Part shown: piece after piece, positions 19,148-27,568 of the stretch
Layout of the letters: the number at the start of each line of letters is the position of its first letter
Numbering within the stretch: the stretch's first letter is position 1
NCBI GenBank assembly: GCA_029279945.1
Contig: JAJUHK010000002.1
Span: forward strand, 248,001 to 312,000
Direction: 5' to 3'
DNA: 64,000 bases
Origin: Pseudidiomarina indica
GTDB lineage: Bacteria > Pseudomonadota > Gammaproteobacteria > Enterobacterales > Alteromonadaceae
Program-made: the position numbers and the translations under genes
The notes under the pieces: model-generated
What the model saw: only the letters and a program-made list of their open reading frames with translations
The model's database searches: none
Told to the model about the DNA's origin: nothing

Positions 19148-19206
19148 GCATAACGACCATGTTCAACGGCCGCATTTATGCGTCCGTTGCAACTGCTTGT
19201 TATGGC
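19148..19206 (-). other. Integron attC-like site
   Basis: Read on the minus strand, this 59-nt stretch opens GCCATAAC and closes GTTATGC; the CATAAC/GTTATG ends pair. Inside them, GTTGCAACGG pairs with CCGTTGAAC except for one extra base, the hallmark extrahelical base of attC sites. The centre (CGCATAAATGCG) is a small hairpin. Size and order match classic 59-base elements. It lies 12 bp past the toxin stop codon, where a cassette attC should be. No integrase gene is in the window. Confidence 0.75.
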
Positions 19207-19218
19207 GTGCTGCCAGCC

Positions 19219-19503
19219 TCATTTTCGGTCCTTCAATCTCCGGTAAACCTTCCCTTTCTCTCGTTTACCAACGACAAGGACATAGATGACTAGCTCCTCA
19301 TCCACCACTTCGTAAACCAAACGGTAGCCCGCTGATCGTAGTTTGATTTTGTACACGGAGCTGTAGCCTCCAAGCTTCGCCGAAGGCACTCTTGGATTAA
19401 TAAGGCGCTCCTCAAGCTTCTTCTTGAGCTGACTTTTTACAGGAGCGCTCAGCTTCTTCCATTCCTTCAGTGCTGAGGGTACAAATTTCAGCTTATAAGT
19501 CAT
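19219..19503 (-). CDS. RelE/StbE-family toxin (type II toxin-antitoxin)
   Basis: This 94-residue toxin starts at MTYKLKFVPSALKEWKKL, the typical RelE/StbE opening. The C-terminal half SAGYRLVYEVVDEELVIYV followed by GKREKGKVY is the conserved beta-sheet of ribosome-dependent mRNA interferases. The frame is open upstream to 19578, but that part lies inside the antitoxin gene. It overlaps the antitoxin by 11 bp, so the two are translationally coupled. Confidence 0.93.
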   Translation of the reverse strand: MTYKLKFVPSALKEWKKLSAPVKSQLKKKLEERLINPRVPSAKLGGYSSVYKIKLRSAGYRLVYEVVDEELVIYVLVVGKREKGKVYRRLKDRK

Positions 19504-19744
19504 CCAGTGACACCGCGATGGCTTCTGCGCGCTCACCACGGCGCTCTTCGACCAGCTTGCCCAGTTCGTAATCCTCAATCATTTCCATAATTGCTTCATA
19601 CGTATCTGCAGGTATGAGGTATGCAGCAGGCTTGTTATGGTTCAGAACAGCAATCGGGGAACCACTGGCCTGGGACAGCAATGATGATGGATTTTTCTTT
19701 AATTCTGAGATGCTTACAGAGAAATCTGCTAATACTTTGCGCAT
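19493..19744 (-). CDS. Phd/YefM (StbD-like) antitoxin
   Basis: This 83-residue antitoxin has a DNA-binding N-terminal domain (FSVSISELKKNPSSLL followed by PIAVLNHNKPAAYLIPADTYEAI) typical of Phd/YefM proteins. Its acidic C-terminal tail would wrap and neutralise the toxin. Antitoxin precedes toxin, the usual order. A palindromic operator lies just upstream, consistent with autorepression by the complex. Confidence 0.92.
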   Translation of the reverse strand: MRKVLADFSVSISELKKNPSSLLSQASGSPIAVLNHNKPAAYLIPADTYEAIMEMIEDYELGKLVEERRGERAEAIAVSLDDL

Positions 19745-19757
19745 ACAAGCCTCATTA

Positions 19758-19789
19758 ATGACCTAAATATTGGTCATATTTTAGGTCAT
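19758..19789 (-). promoter_or_regulatory. Palindromic operator of the toxin-antitoxin pair
   Basis: ATGACCTAAA (19758-19767) and TTTAGGTCAT (19780-19789) form inverted arms around 12 bases that contain another TGGTCAT half-site. The structure begins 14 bp upstream of the antitoxin start, so it is a likely binding site for the autorepressing antitoxin or complex. Confidence 0.6.
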
Positions 19790-20037
19790 TTAAATGAGTC
19801 TAGCAAGAGGCAAATTGAGACATAACATTTTTATACTGCGCAAGCCTCATATCCCCAATACACCGGCATGCGCACTTTGTCGTTTATTAACCTTGCCTGA
19901 TATCTACCCTAGATTCACCTTAGAGGGCGCGTAGGTTGGAGAACAAAAGCCGAATAACAAGCACCAGTAAACCCAAGCAGCGCAGCGAAACGAGAACTCA
20001 AATAGGTGAAGAAAAACTTATGAGGAGGGCTCTTCCT

Positions 20038-20259
20038 TACTTGATTTATTGCGGTTGGCACACTTAAAACATCCGGTTTATCGCGCCGCAGGCGATGCTT
20101 GAGTTTGATTCGTAAGTTCAGCTCTAGCTCGCGATAGATGCGATACACGCGTTTGTGGTTCCATGGAAATCCTTTCACGTTACGCAAATGCAAGAAGCAT
20201 AAACCAAAACCCCAGCGTTTGTGCGCAGTGGTTAAGCGCAGCAACCAATCAGCAATCAT
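20038..20259 (-). pseudogene. IS3-family transposase OrfB fragment
   Basis: The 74 residues from MIADWLLRLT to PTAINQV match the N-terminal-to-middle part of OrfB, including WGFGLCFLHLRNVKG and NHKRVYRIYRELELNLRIK. The usual first 50 or so residues are missing between orfA and this point, and everything after INQV, including the DDE residues, is gone. The frame continues to 19915 with unrelated sequence. Confidence 0.8.
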
Positions 20260-20283
20260 AGCGTTTTCATCGCTGAGTTTGCT

Positions 20284-20550
20284 TTACAGCTTTCCCTCAA
20301 GGGCTTCCTTGCGGATCTCAGCCTTGAGCCGCTCTTCGGCATACATTTTCTTGAGGCGTTTATTTTCGTCCTCAAGTTCTTTAAGCCGCTTCATCATTGA
20401 TGCGTCCATGCCGCCAAACTTGGCGCGCCATTTATAAAATTGAGCTGAGCTCATGCCGTGTTCACGGCAAAGTTCTGGAACGGGAACACCGTTCTCGTTT
20501 TGTTTCAGAATCGCTAAGATCTGGCTGTCTGTGTATCGTGATTTGCGCAT
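20284..20550 (-). CDS. IS3-family transposase OrfA
   Basis: OrfA is the 88-residue helix-turn-helix protein of IS3-type elements. The start RKSRYTDSQILAILKQ, the helix-turn-helix VPELCREHGMSSAQFYKWRAKFGG and the C-terminal leucine-zipper-like ELEDENKRLKKMYAE are intact. Without OrfB it has no transposase activity. The gene is a relic of the neighbouring degraded element. Confidence 0.9.
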   Translation of the reverse strand: MRKSRYTDSQILAILKQNENGVPVPELCREHGMSSAQFYKWRAKFGGMDASMMKRLKELEDENKRLKKMYAEERLKAEIRKEALEGKL

Positions 20551-20807
20551 AGAAAACTCCTTCGTTTTAGTTTAACGGAATTTTCTACTTATAACTGCTC
20601 CGATTTTTCGGGGGGATTACAATATGATCTCCTACAACGTGAATTTAACAATTTTTACACTCGATGAATGTTATATTACAGCGCCAATATGACGCTTTTA
20701 TGATCGACGAATTTGGCTAAATTCGTACTCAGCTTGTACTTCTTTTTGCAACCAATTCAGCAGCACGATACAGCGGCTTGGTTCTTACTACGTACCAGGT
20801 CATTTTT

Positions 20808-21207
20808 TTACATCCGCTTAATGATGGCGTCGGTGCTGGGGTCAAAGCTTTGTTGTTTGTGGCCGTCGATGGTTTCAAGGATATCGACAGCGCAGTGTTT
20901 GCCTTTTTCGACGCCCGGCTGTTCAAAGCTATTTATGCCCCAAATTACGCCTTGGGTAAATACTTACGGTGCGCTAAGCAATTGCTTACGGCTAGGCGTT
21001 GCTGTTCTCTTAATGCTAAGGCCGTTGGAATATTTTGCGTGGGGTCGTCAGTGTTGACGTTCGCCAAGGTGTCGATGGTGCCGAAGCTTTTGCTGGCGAT
21101 AATAAACAGCGTGGTTTCAGGGTCGATGATGGGCAGCACCGCGTACAGCTGGCCACCGTCCATTGAGCTCACAAAATGCGTGTTTAGGTCGAGCTTAATC
21201 CTGTTCG
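20808..21207 (-). pseudogene. pgi: Remnant of glucose-6-phosphate isomerase (pgi) with a large internal deletion
   Basis: Two separate pieces of Pgi are readable on the minus strand. The upstream piece (about 21210-21070) reads [14 protein letters not shown] and [20 protein letters not shown], a mid-protein segment. The downstream piece (about 20970-20808) reads [22 protein letters not shown] and runs to DAIIKRM at a natural stop, the true C terminus. About 250 residues between them, and the whole N-terminal part, are missing; a stop codon and a 14-bp palindrome (20975-20988) lie at the join. The DNA from 20622 to 20807 holds only tiny frames I cannot assign. Confidence 0.8.
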
Positions 21208-21235
21208 TGTAACTTATATTACGGTGGCTGGGGGG

Positions 21236-21326
21236 TGGCGGAGAGAGAGGGATTCGAACCCTCGATACGCGATTAACGTATACACACTTTCCAGGCGTGC
21301 TCCTTCAACCACTCGGACATCTCTCC
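21236..21326 (-). tRNA. tRNA-Ser (anticodon GGA)
   Basis: On the minus strand the sequence begins GGAGAGATGTCCGAGTGG and ends CTCTCTCCGCCA with an encoded CCA. The anticodon loop CTGGAAA gives anticodon GGA. The long variable arm (GTATACGTTAATCGCGTATC region) is the class II form expected for serine tRNA. It marks one edge of the accessory patch. Confidence 0.95.
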
Positions 21327-21467
21327 ATTACAGGGCGCGTATAGTAAGAGAAACACCCAATAGAGTCAATGGCTTTCACAGTTACATTGTGGGTTGCGAC
21401 AAAACTCGTCTGCCCATATAGTTGAGGGACAAACAATTCAATTCTTGTAAGAAGCTGGAGCCCTGTC

Positions 21468-23180
21468 ATGAAGTCATTCGCTCGATTTTCCTGCGCTGCA
21501 ATCACGGTCAGTGTCGTCACTTTAATGGCTACCCTCGCCCACGCCGCTGACCGCATCACAGGTCATCATTTTGCTACCCGCTCGGAGGCCATGGCTCCCC
21601 ACGCCATGGCGGCCACCAGTCAACCACTTGCGACACAAGTCGCACTCGATATCATGCAAGCAGGTGGCAATGCCATCGATGCTGCCATTGCTGCAAACGC
21701 AGTGTTAGGGTTGGTGGAACCGACCGGAAATGGTATTGGTGGTGACCTATTTGCGATTATATGGGATGCCGAAAACGAACAGTTGTTAGGGCTTAACGCC
21801 TCTGGCCGCTCCCCCCAAGCATTGCCCCTTGAGTACTTCCTTGAACACGGCTACACCTCCATTCCAGCTCGAGGTGTGTTGCCGATCTCGGTACCAGGAG
21901 CGGTAGACGGTTGGTTTGAAATGCATAACAAACTCGGGCGCTTACCCATGGCGCAAATTTTGGCACCAGCGATTGCCTATGCTGAACAAGGCTTTCCAGT
22001 CACCGAAGTTATCGCATACTACTTTGAACAAAACGCTAAGGTTTTAAAAAATCAACCCGGCTTTGCCGACGTATTTTTAGCAAACGGCCAACCGCCACAA
22101 AAAGGCAAACGCTTTAAAAACCCTGATTTAGCGAATACCTATCGCTTGATCGCAACACAAGGGCGGGACGCGTTCTACCGCGGTGACATTGCTAAAACCA
22201 TCGCCACCTTTGTACAAGAACATGGCGGCTTTTTAAGTTATGAGGATTTAGCCAATCACAGCTCCACGTGGATTGAGCCAGTCTCAACCAACTACCGCGG
22301 CTACGATTTGTGGGAACTTCCTCCTAATACACAAGGCATCGCCGCACAGCAAATTCTCAATATTTTGGAGAATTACAACCTTGCCGAACTCGGTTTTGAC
22401 AGCCCTGAGTACGTTCACTTGTTTGTCGAAGCGAAAAAACTAGCGTTCGAAGACCGCGCAAAATACTACTCAGATCCAGACTTCAACGAAGTCCCAGTGC
22501 AGCAGTTACTCGATAAAAACTATGCTAAAGAGCGCGCCAAACTTATTGATTTGAAACGCGCGGGTAAAGCTTATGAACCCGGCAATCCACCGACAGAAGG
22601 TGATACCATCTACCTCACCACCGCCGATGAGCACGGCAATATGGTCTCGCTCATTCAAAGTAATTATCGCGGTATGGGGTCAGGTATTACGCCCACAGGA
22701 CTAGGTTTTGTGCTACAAAATCGCGGGGAGTTATTTGCCCTTGATCCGCACCACCGCAATGTGTACGCACCAGGTAAACGACCCTTCCACACCATTATTC
22801 CAGCTTTTGTCACCAAGGACGGGAAGCCATTGATGAGCTTCGGCGTCATGGGGGGTGCGACCCAGCCACAAATGCACGCACAGATTCTCATCAATATGAT
22901 TGATTTTGGTATGAACCTGCAAGAAGCTGGCGACGCCCCACGTATCCTGCACGAAGGTTCCAGTGAACCCACAGGCGAAGTTATGACAGACGGTGGTGTG
23001 GTTAGTTTGGAAAACGGGTTCTCGGATTATACGCGCCGAGAACTCATCAAAATGGGGCATCGCTTACAAGAAGCTGTTGGCCCATACGGGGGCTACCAAG
23101 CTATTTGGCGAAACCATGAAGAAGGCGTATATTATGGGGCTTCTGAGAGCCGCAAAGACGGTCATGCCGCAGGTTACTAA
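21468..23180 (+). CDS. ggt: Gamma-glutamyltranspeptidase
   Basis: This periplasmic enzyme cleaves the gamma-glutamyl bond of glutathione and related compounds. The protein has 570 residues with a signal peptide ending near LAHAA. The N-terminal domain has the family signature GGNAIDAAIAANAVLGLVEP and GNGIGGDLFA. The self-cleavage site lies before the catalytic threonine in GDTIYLTTADEHGN, followed by MGSGI and the GAT-type FGVMGGATQPQ segment. GGAG precedes the ATG. Confidence 0.94.
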   Translation: MKSFARFSCAAITVSVVTLMATLAHAADRITGHHFATRSEAMAPHAMAATSQPLATQVALDIMQAGGNAIDAAIAANAVLGLVEPTGNGIGGDLFAIIWDAENEQLLGLNASGRSPQALPLEYFLEHGYTSIPARGVLPISVPGAVDGWFEMHNKLGRLPMAQILAPAIAYAEQGFPVTEVIAYYFEQNAKVLKNQPGFADVFLANGQPPQKGKRFKNPDLANTYRLIATQGRDAFYRGDIAKTIATFVQEHGGFLSYEDLANHSSTWIEPVSTNYRGYDLWELPPNTQGIAAQQILNILENYNLAELGFDSPEYVHLFVEAKKLAFEDRAKYYSDPDFNEVPVQQLLDKNYAKERAKLIDLKRAGKAYEPGNPPTEGDTIYLTTADEHGNMVSLIQSNYRGMGSGITPTGLGFVLQNRGELFALDPHHRNVYAPGKRPFHTIIPAFVTKDGKPLMSFGVMGGATQPQMHAQILINMIDFGMNLQEAGDAPRILHEGSSEPTGEVMTDGGVVSLENGFSDYTRRELIKMGHRLQEAVGPYGGYQAIWRNHEEGVYYGASESRKDGHAAGY

Positions 23181-23197
23181 TTTCTAAGGACGGTGTT

Positions 23198-23974
23198 ATG
23201 GATGCCATTCTGGTTGCGTTGATAGCCAGTACAATTACCGGATGCTTAACCGCAGTTGGCGCACTGCCAATTCTGTTTAACAAACAGCCATCGGAGCATT
23301 TTAACGACACACTTTTGGGCTTTGCCGCAGGTGTTATGCTGGCGGCTTCCTTCTTTTCGTTGATTATTCCATCGATCGATATTTCCACCGCAATGTACGG
23401 CCCAGGCCCCCTGCCAGCCGCCATTGCAGTGGTGGGAATTCTACTCGGTGCGGCATGTATTGGGTTAGTCGACCGCTTATTACCACACCGACATTTTGTT
23501 ACCGGCACCGAAGGGATGCCCAACGCCAAAGTGACCGGCGTGTGGTTGTTTGTGATCGCCATTGCTATCCATAACTTTCCCGAAGGCTTATCTGTGGGCG
23601 TAGCCTACGGCAGTGGCCAAACGGATACCGCCTTCTCGTTAGCTATGGGCATTGGGTTGCAAAATATGCCGGAAGGTTTGGCGGTTGCCGCTGGGTTAGT
23701 CGCGGTCGGTTACAATCGTTGGAAAGCCTTTTGGGTAGCCGGACTGACAGGTCTCATCGAACCTGTTGGCGGATTGGTCGGCGGCGTGTTCGTTAACCTA
23801 TCCACGGCCTTGCTGCCTTGGGGCTTGGTGTTCGCCGCAGGCACCATGATATTTGTCATCAGCCACGAAATCATTCCAGAAACCCACCGCCACGGGCATC
23901 ACGGTCGTGCCACCGGTGGCTTAATGGTAGGTTTGGTGTTGATGTTGTTTTTTGATGTTTGGTTGGCAGCTTAG
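23198..23974 (+). CDS. ZIP family divalent metal transporter (GufA/ZupT type)
   Basis: This 258-residue membrane protein has about eight helices. The metal-binding signatures of ZIP transporters are both present: HNFPEGLSVGVAYG in the fourth helix and QNMPEGLAVAAG in the fifth. HGHHGRA near the end is a histidine-rich loop. It likely imports zinc or another divalent metal. It lies 17 bp after ggt and shares one base with the next gene. Confidence 0.9.
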   Translation: MDAILVALIASTITGCLTAVGALPILFNKQPSEHFNDTLLGFAAGVMLAASFFSLIIPSIDISTAMYGPGPLPAAIAVVGILLGAACIGLVDRLLPHRHFVTGTEGMPNAKVTGVWLFVIAIAIHNFPEGLSVGVAYGSGQTDTAFSLAMGIGLQNMPEGLAVAAGLVAVGYNRWKAFWVAGLTGLIEPVGGLVGGVFVNLSTALLPWGLVFAAGTMIFVISHEIIPETHRHGHHGRATGGLMVGLVLMLFFDVWLAA

Positions 23975-24795
23975 TGACACAAAAGATTCTGTTTTTGGGC
24001 TATGGTGATATTGCCTACCGCACCGCACAATTATTAGCGGCATGTCGTTGGCAGTGCGTTGGTGCATGTCGGCATCCTGAACATAAACCAACGCTAGCTG
24101 GCGTCGAGCTTATCAGTGCTGATGCTAATAACGAGGACGATTTGCGGGCGCTACTTGGACAAGGTTTCGATACTATTATTATTACCTTAACACCAACCAG
24201 CGTCGACCCTGATGGCTATCATCAAGGCTATGTGGTGCCCTGCCGTCATTTACAACACCTTCTCCATCAACTACCCAACCCACCGCGGGTAATTTATGTT
24301 TCCAGCACACAAGTGTATGGCCATCGCAACGGGGAATGGGTGGATGAAAGTAGTGCAACTGAGCCAAGTACAGCCAGTGGTGCCATGCTGTTGCAGGCCG
24401 AACAAGTACTCCAAGGTAGCCCCACAGCGGTGACTATTTTGCGGTGTGCTGGAATTTACGGCCCTGGCCGTGAGCGGTTACAGACGATGATTCAAGGTGG
24501 CAAAGCGGTGGTCACACCAGCTTGGACCAATCATATTCATAGCGCTGATGTGGCTGGTTTTATCGCTTATTTACTACAGCAGCCACAACATCAAGGCCAA
24601 GTATATATCGTCAGCGATAATCAGCCGTTGTTGCAAGAAGAAGCGTATCGTCGGATTGCCACGCAAATTGGTACATCCATCGACCACTTAACCCGTTCAG
24701 ATGTTATTGGGCCGCGCGGTAGCAAGCGGCTACGCAATGATAAAATGCGCGCCACTGGCTACTGCTTGAAATATCCCGTACGGATTACAGCTTGA
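23974..24795 (+). CDS. NAD(P)-binding SDR-family protein (YeeZ-like)
   Basis: This is a protein of about 273 residues with an N-terminal Rossmann motif ([12 protein letters not shown]) and an extended-SDR-like core: [24 protein letters not shown] and a helix with [12 protein letters not shown]. It resembles YeeZ-type SDRs of unknown substrate. I start at the GTG overlapping the previous stop (TAGTG); a TTG five codons upstream is an alternative. The 3' end overlaps nadA by 11 bp, convergently. Confidence 0.8.
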   Translation: MTQKILFLGYGDIAYRTAQLLAACRWQCVGACRHPEHKPTLAGVELISADANNEDDLRALLGQGFDTIIITLTPTSVDPDGYHQGYVVPCRHLQHLLHQLPNPPRVIYVSSTQVYGHRNGEWVDESSATEPSTASGAMLLQAEQVLQGSPTAVTILRCAGIYGPGRERLQTMIQGGKAVVTPAWTNHIHSADVAGFIAYLLQQPQHQGQVYIVSDNQPLLQEEAYRRIATQIGTSIDHLTRSDVIGPRGSKRLRNDKMRATGYCLKYPVRITA

Positions 24796-25831
24796 AATTA
24801 AGCATACGATCTAGGGGCATTAACGCCCGTTTCGCTAATGCTTCATCGACATGAATTTCGTGCCCTTCACCACCGTGCTCGAGTGCATGAGCGATGGCTA
24901 CCAAGCCATTCATAGCCATCCACGGGCAATGAGCACAACTACGGCAAGTCGCACCGTTACCTGCGGTTGGCGCTTCAATAAAGCGCTTATGCGGTGACAA
25001 CTGCTGCATTTTGTAAAAAATACCGCGGTCAGTCGCCACAATGAAGGTATCCTGTGGTAATTCTTGACTCGCTTTAATCAGCTGTGACGTCGAACCAACA
25101 GCGTCAGCTAAGTCAACAATAGCTTGCGGAGATTCTGGGTGAACCAGCACCCCTGCGTCCGGGTACACGCGTTTTAAATCTTCTAACGCTTTGGTTTTGA
25201 ATTCATCGTGGACAATACAAGCACCCTGCCACATGATCATATCGGCACCGGTTTGCTTTTGGATATAGCTACCCAAATGCATATCAGGTCCCCATAAAAT
25301 CTTTTCACCATTTGCATCCAAATGGTCGACAACTTCTAGGGCAATACTCGAAGTGACCACCCAATCAGCTCGGGCTTTAACGGCCGCCGAGGTGTTGGCA
25401 TACACCACCACGGTCCGATCTGGATGAGCGTCACAAAATGCTGAGAACTCATCAATGGGGCAACCTAAATCCAATGAACAGGTCGCTTCCAATGTCGGCA
25501 TAAGAACCCGCTTGCTAGGTGTTAAGATCTTGGCGGTTTCACCCATGAACTTAACCCCAGCAACAATCAAGGTCTCTGCATCGTGACGAGCACCGAAACG
25601 CGCCATCTCGAGTGAATCAGCAACACAACCGCCGGTTTCCTCAGCTAGCGCCTGAATTTCAGGATCGGTATAGTAGTGAGCCACTAGCACAGCATTCTTT
25701 TCACGCAGCAATTCCTTGATGCGAGCAGTGTATTCGGCTTTCTCTACGTCACTTAAAACTTTAGGTTTCGGTGGGAAAGGATAATCAAAATGATTAATCA
25801 CCCGGGTTTGAATTTCTTCAGTAATGCTCAT
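24785..25831 (-). CDS. nadA: Quinolinate synthase A
   Basis: NadA condenses iminoaspartate and dihydroxyacetone phosphate to quinolinate in NAD synthesis, using a 4Fe-4S cluster. The protein has 348 residues. The three cluster cysteines are in [16 protein letters not shown] and [10 protein letters not shown]. The core [19 protein letters not shown] and [20 protein letters not shown] are typical. It stands alone on the minus strand. Confidence 0.97.
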   Translation of the reverse strand: MSITEEIQTRVINHFDYPFPPKPKVLSDVEKAEYTARIKELLREKNAVLVAHYYTDPEIQALAEETGGCVADSLEMARFGARHDAETLIVAGVKFMGETAKILTPSKRVLMPTLEATCSLDLGCPIDEFSAFCDAHPDRTVVVYANTSAAVKARADWVVTSSIALEVVDHLDANGEKILWGPDMHLGSYIQKQTGADMIMWQGACIVHDEFKTKALEDLKRVYPDAGVLVHPESPQAIVDLADAVGSTSQLIKASQELPQDTFIVATDRGIFYKMQQLSPHKRFIEAPTAGNGATCRSCAHCPWMAMNGLVAIAHALEHGGEGHEIHVDEALAKRALMPLDRMLNFKL

Positions 25832-25901
25832 GTTACCACTTCAATACATAGATAAAAGTTTGCTGATTATAAATCATAATGGGATGCGAAGGGAAATAAA
25901 G

Positions 25902-25977
25902 TGGTGGGTTGTGCAGGATTCGAACCTGCGACCAATTGGTTAAAAGCCAACTGCTCTACCGACTGAGCTAACAACCC
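25902..25977 (-). tRNA. tRNA-Lys (anticodon TTT), copy 1
   Basis: This 76-nt gene folds as a cloverleaf: acceptor GGGTTGT pairs with ACAACCC, the D-arm is GCTCAGTCGGTAGAGC, the anticodon loop is CTTTTAA, the T-arm holds GGTTCGAATCC, and the CCA is encoded. It is identical to the second copy 32 bp away. Confidence 0.96.
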
Positions 25978-26009
25978 ACAAATTAATACTGAAGGGGATG
26001 ATGGGAAAG

Positions 26010-26085
26010 TGGTGGGTTGTGCAGGATTCGAACCTGCGACCAATTGGTTAAAAGCCAACTGCTCTACCGACTGAGCTAACAACCC
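26010..26085 (-). tRNA. tRNA-Lys (anticodon TTT), copy 2
   Basis: This copy is identical in sequence to the neighbouring tRNA-Lys gene and also has an encoded CCA. It is the promoter-proximal copy on the minus strand, and both are probably cut from one transcript. Confidence 0.96.
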
Positions 26086-26224
26086 TTTTCCGTCATCGTG
26101 CGCACTTATCAGTGGCAACGGCGGCATAGTTTACTTAAAAAGCCGCTCGTTGCAACCGAAAATTGCAAGAATCGAGCACGTTTGCTTAATTTGCGAGCAG
26201 GCGACCACAAATTAAACATGATAT

Positions 26225-26965
26225 TTACAAACTATCGAGGCGCTTCTTCGCTAAACCCGCTTCCGTGGAGCTAGGATATTCCTTTAATACTTGTTGGAAC
26301 AATGTGCGTGCCGTGGCAGTGTCATTTTGTTGTTGTGCAATAATACCCAACTTCAAAATACAATCACCGCGTTTATTGCTATCGCGATAGTTGTTCACCA
26401 CAGTCGTAAAATGAACCTTCGCTTGATCATACTTGCTTTCGGCGAACAGCAATTGCCCTAACCAGTAATGTGCATTAGGCACATAGCTGGAATTTGGGTA
26501 GTTCACAATAAACTGTTCAAATGCTGGAATGGCCGCTTCATAGCGTTTGTCACGCAAGACCAATTGAATCGCCTGCTCGTACGCTTCATTTTCTGACAAG
26601 TTTGACGAATAGGCCGGCACAGAACTATCGGACGTAGCCGCGGTTCCAGTGCTGCCGTAATTGGTAGTTTGTGTGGTTGGTGCAAGACGGCGATCAAGTT
26701 CCTGATAGATCTCACGCTGACGCTGAAGAATTTGCTCGATTTGGTACGCATGTTCTTCACTGCGCCCGCGTAACTCAGCAACTTCATCTTGCAGTTGCGC
26801 CATCTGTTCAAGCAGTGCCATCTGCGCTGCATTGCGCGCATCCATGACTCGCTCAAGTTGACTCAATCGCTCTTCTAATGAACCACTGCCTAACTTAGAA
26901 ACCGGTGCCTGCGCAAGCAAGACACCGGGAATCAGAAAGGCCAATACGACGAGTAGTTTATGCAT
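26225..26965 (-). CDS. cpoB: Cell division coordinator CpoB (YbgF)
   Basis: CpoB links peptidoglycan synthesis with Tol-Pal constriction in the periplasm. The protein has 246 residues. A signal peptide (to about LLAQA) is followed by a coiled coil at about 25-95 (LEERLSQLERVMD, QMAQLQDEVAEL) used for trimerisation, a Ser/Thr-rich linker, and three TPR units in the C-terminal half (YEQAIQLVLRDKRYEAAIPAF onward). It is the last gene of the tol-pal operon, 18 bp after pal. Confidence 0.94.
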   Translation of the reverse strand: MHKLLVVLAFLIPGVLLAQAPVSKLGSGSLEERLSQLERVMDARNAAQMALLEQMAQLQDEVAELRGRSEEHAYQIEQILQRQREIYQELDRRLAPTTQTTNYGSTGTAATSDSSVPAYSSNLSENEAYEQAIQLVLRDKRYEAAIPAFEQFIVNYPNSSYVPNAHYWLGQLLFAESKYDQAKVHFTTVVNNYRDSNKRGDCILKLGIIAQQQNDTATARTLFQQVLKEYPSSTEAGLAKKRLDSL

Positions 26966-26983
26966 TGGTTCTACCAGTTGCGC

Positions 26984-27523
26984 TTAGTAAACAAGAACAC
27001 CACGACGGTTTTTAGCGTAGGCTTCAGGAGTAGAAGCATTCACTAATGGCTTTTCTTCACCATAGGACACTGTGGTGATTTGGCGCGCACTAACACCTAA
27101 GTTTTGCAAGTACTGGGCAACCGCTTTGGCACGACGCTCGCCGAGTGCAATGTTGTATTCAGGCGTACCACGCTCGTCACAGTGGCCTTCGATGGTCACG
27201 GTGATATTTGGGTTTTGTACCAAGAAATCAGCGTGAGCTGCTAATACTTGGGCATACTCAGGCGCGATGCGTGCGTCGTCGAATGCGAAGAAAATGGTGT
27301 TTTCTTGACGCAATTCAGCCACTTTCTCTGCACGAATTTCTTCTGGCGTTTTCGGACGCTCAACAGCACCAATATCAACACCAGTTTGGTCATGTTGGTC
27401 CATGTGTTGTTGGTTGGTTTGTTGATCTACCATTTCTTCAGCACCTTGGTTTGAACTACATGCTGCTAATGTCAGCATTGGTGCCACAATGAACAAACTT
27501 CTTAAAACATTCTTTGCGTTCAT
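26984..27523 (-). CDS. pal: Peptidoglycan-associated lipoprotein Pal
   Basis: Pal is an outer-membrane lipoprotein that binds peptidoglycan and TolB. It has 179 residues with lipobox LAACSS. The OmpA-like domain fills the C-terminal half, with TIEGHCDERGTPEYN and LGERRAKAVAQYL contacting diaminopimelate. A Gln/His-rich linker (QQTNQQHMDQHDQ) follows the lipid anchor. It follows tolB. Confidence 0.97.
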   Translation of the reverse strand: MNAKNVLRSLFIVAPMLTLAACSSNQGAEEMVDQQTNQQHMDQHDQTGVDIGAVERPKTPEEIRAEKVAELRQENTIFFAFDDARIAPEYAQVLAAHADFLVQNPNITVTIEGHCDERGTPEYNIALGERRAKAVAQYLQNLGVSARQITTVSYGEEKPLVNASTPEAYAKNRRGVLVY

Positions 27524-27568
27524 GTCTGCGTTCCTTTTTCAGGTAAATAATTAAATAACGTCTCTGTA

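Larger units (their letters stand above)
20038..20621 (-). mobile_element. Degraded IS3-family insertion sequence
   Basis: The element keeps a left end near 20600-20621 (on the minus strand TGTAATCCCCCCGAAAAATC), an intact-looking orfA and a piece of orfB. The orfB piece begins in mid-protein, and the match stops at about 20038 just after the conserved INQV. The DDE catalytic domain and the right end are missing. I find no intact partner repeat on the other side, so it cannot move by itself. Confidence 0.75.

Noticed and set aside
20729..20803. 24-residue frame beginning TWYVVRTKP, like the start of NusG/RfaH
   Set aside because: It is too short to assign; a neighbouring frame (IVLLNWLQKEVQAEY) could as easily be the end of another gene. 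There is no ribosome site.
20713..21057. Plus-strand open frames of about 114 and 144 residues
   Set aside because: They lie opposite the pgi remnant, whose minus-strand reading has clear Pgi motifs.
21224..21421. Plus-strand 65-residue open frame
   Set aside because: It runs antisense through tRNA-Ser and has no ribosome site or homology.
25867..26127. Minus-strand 86-residue open frame with an internal repeat
   Set aside because: It reads through the two identical tRNA-Lys genes; the repeated peptide is translated tRNA.
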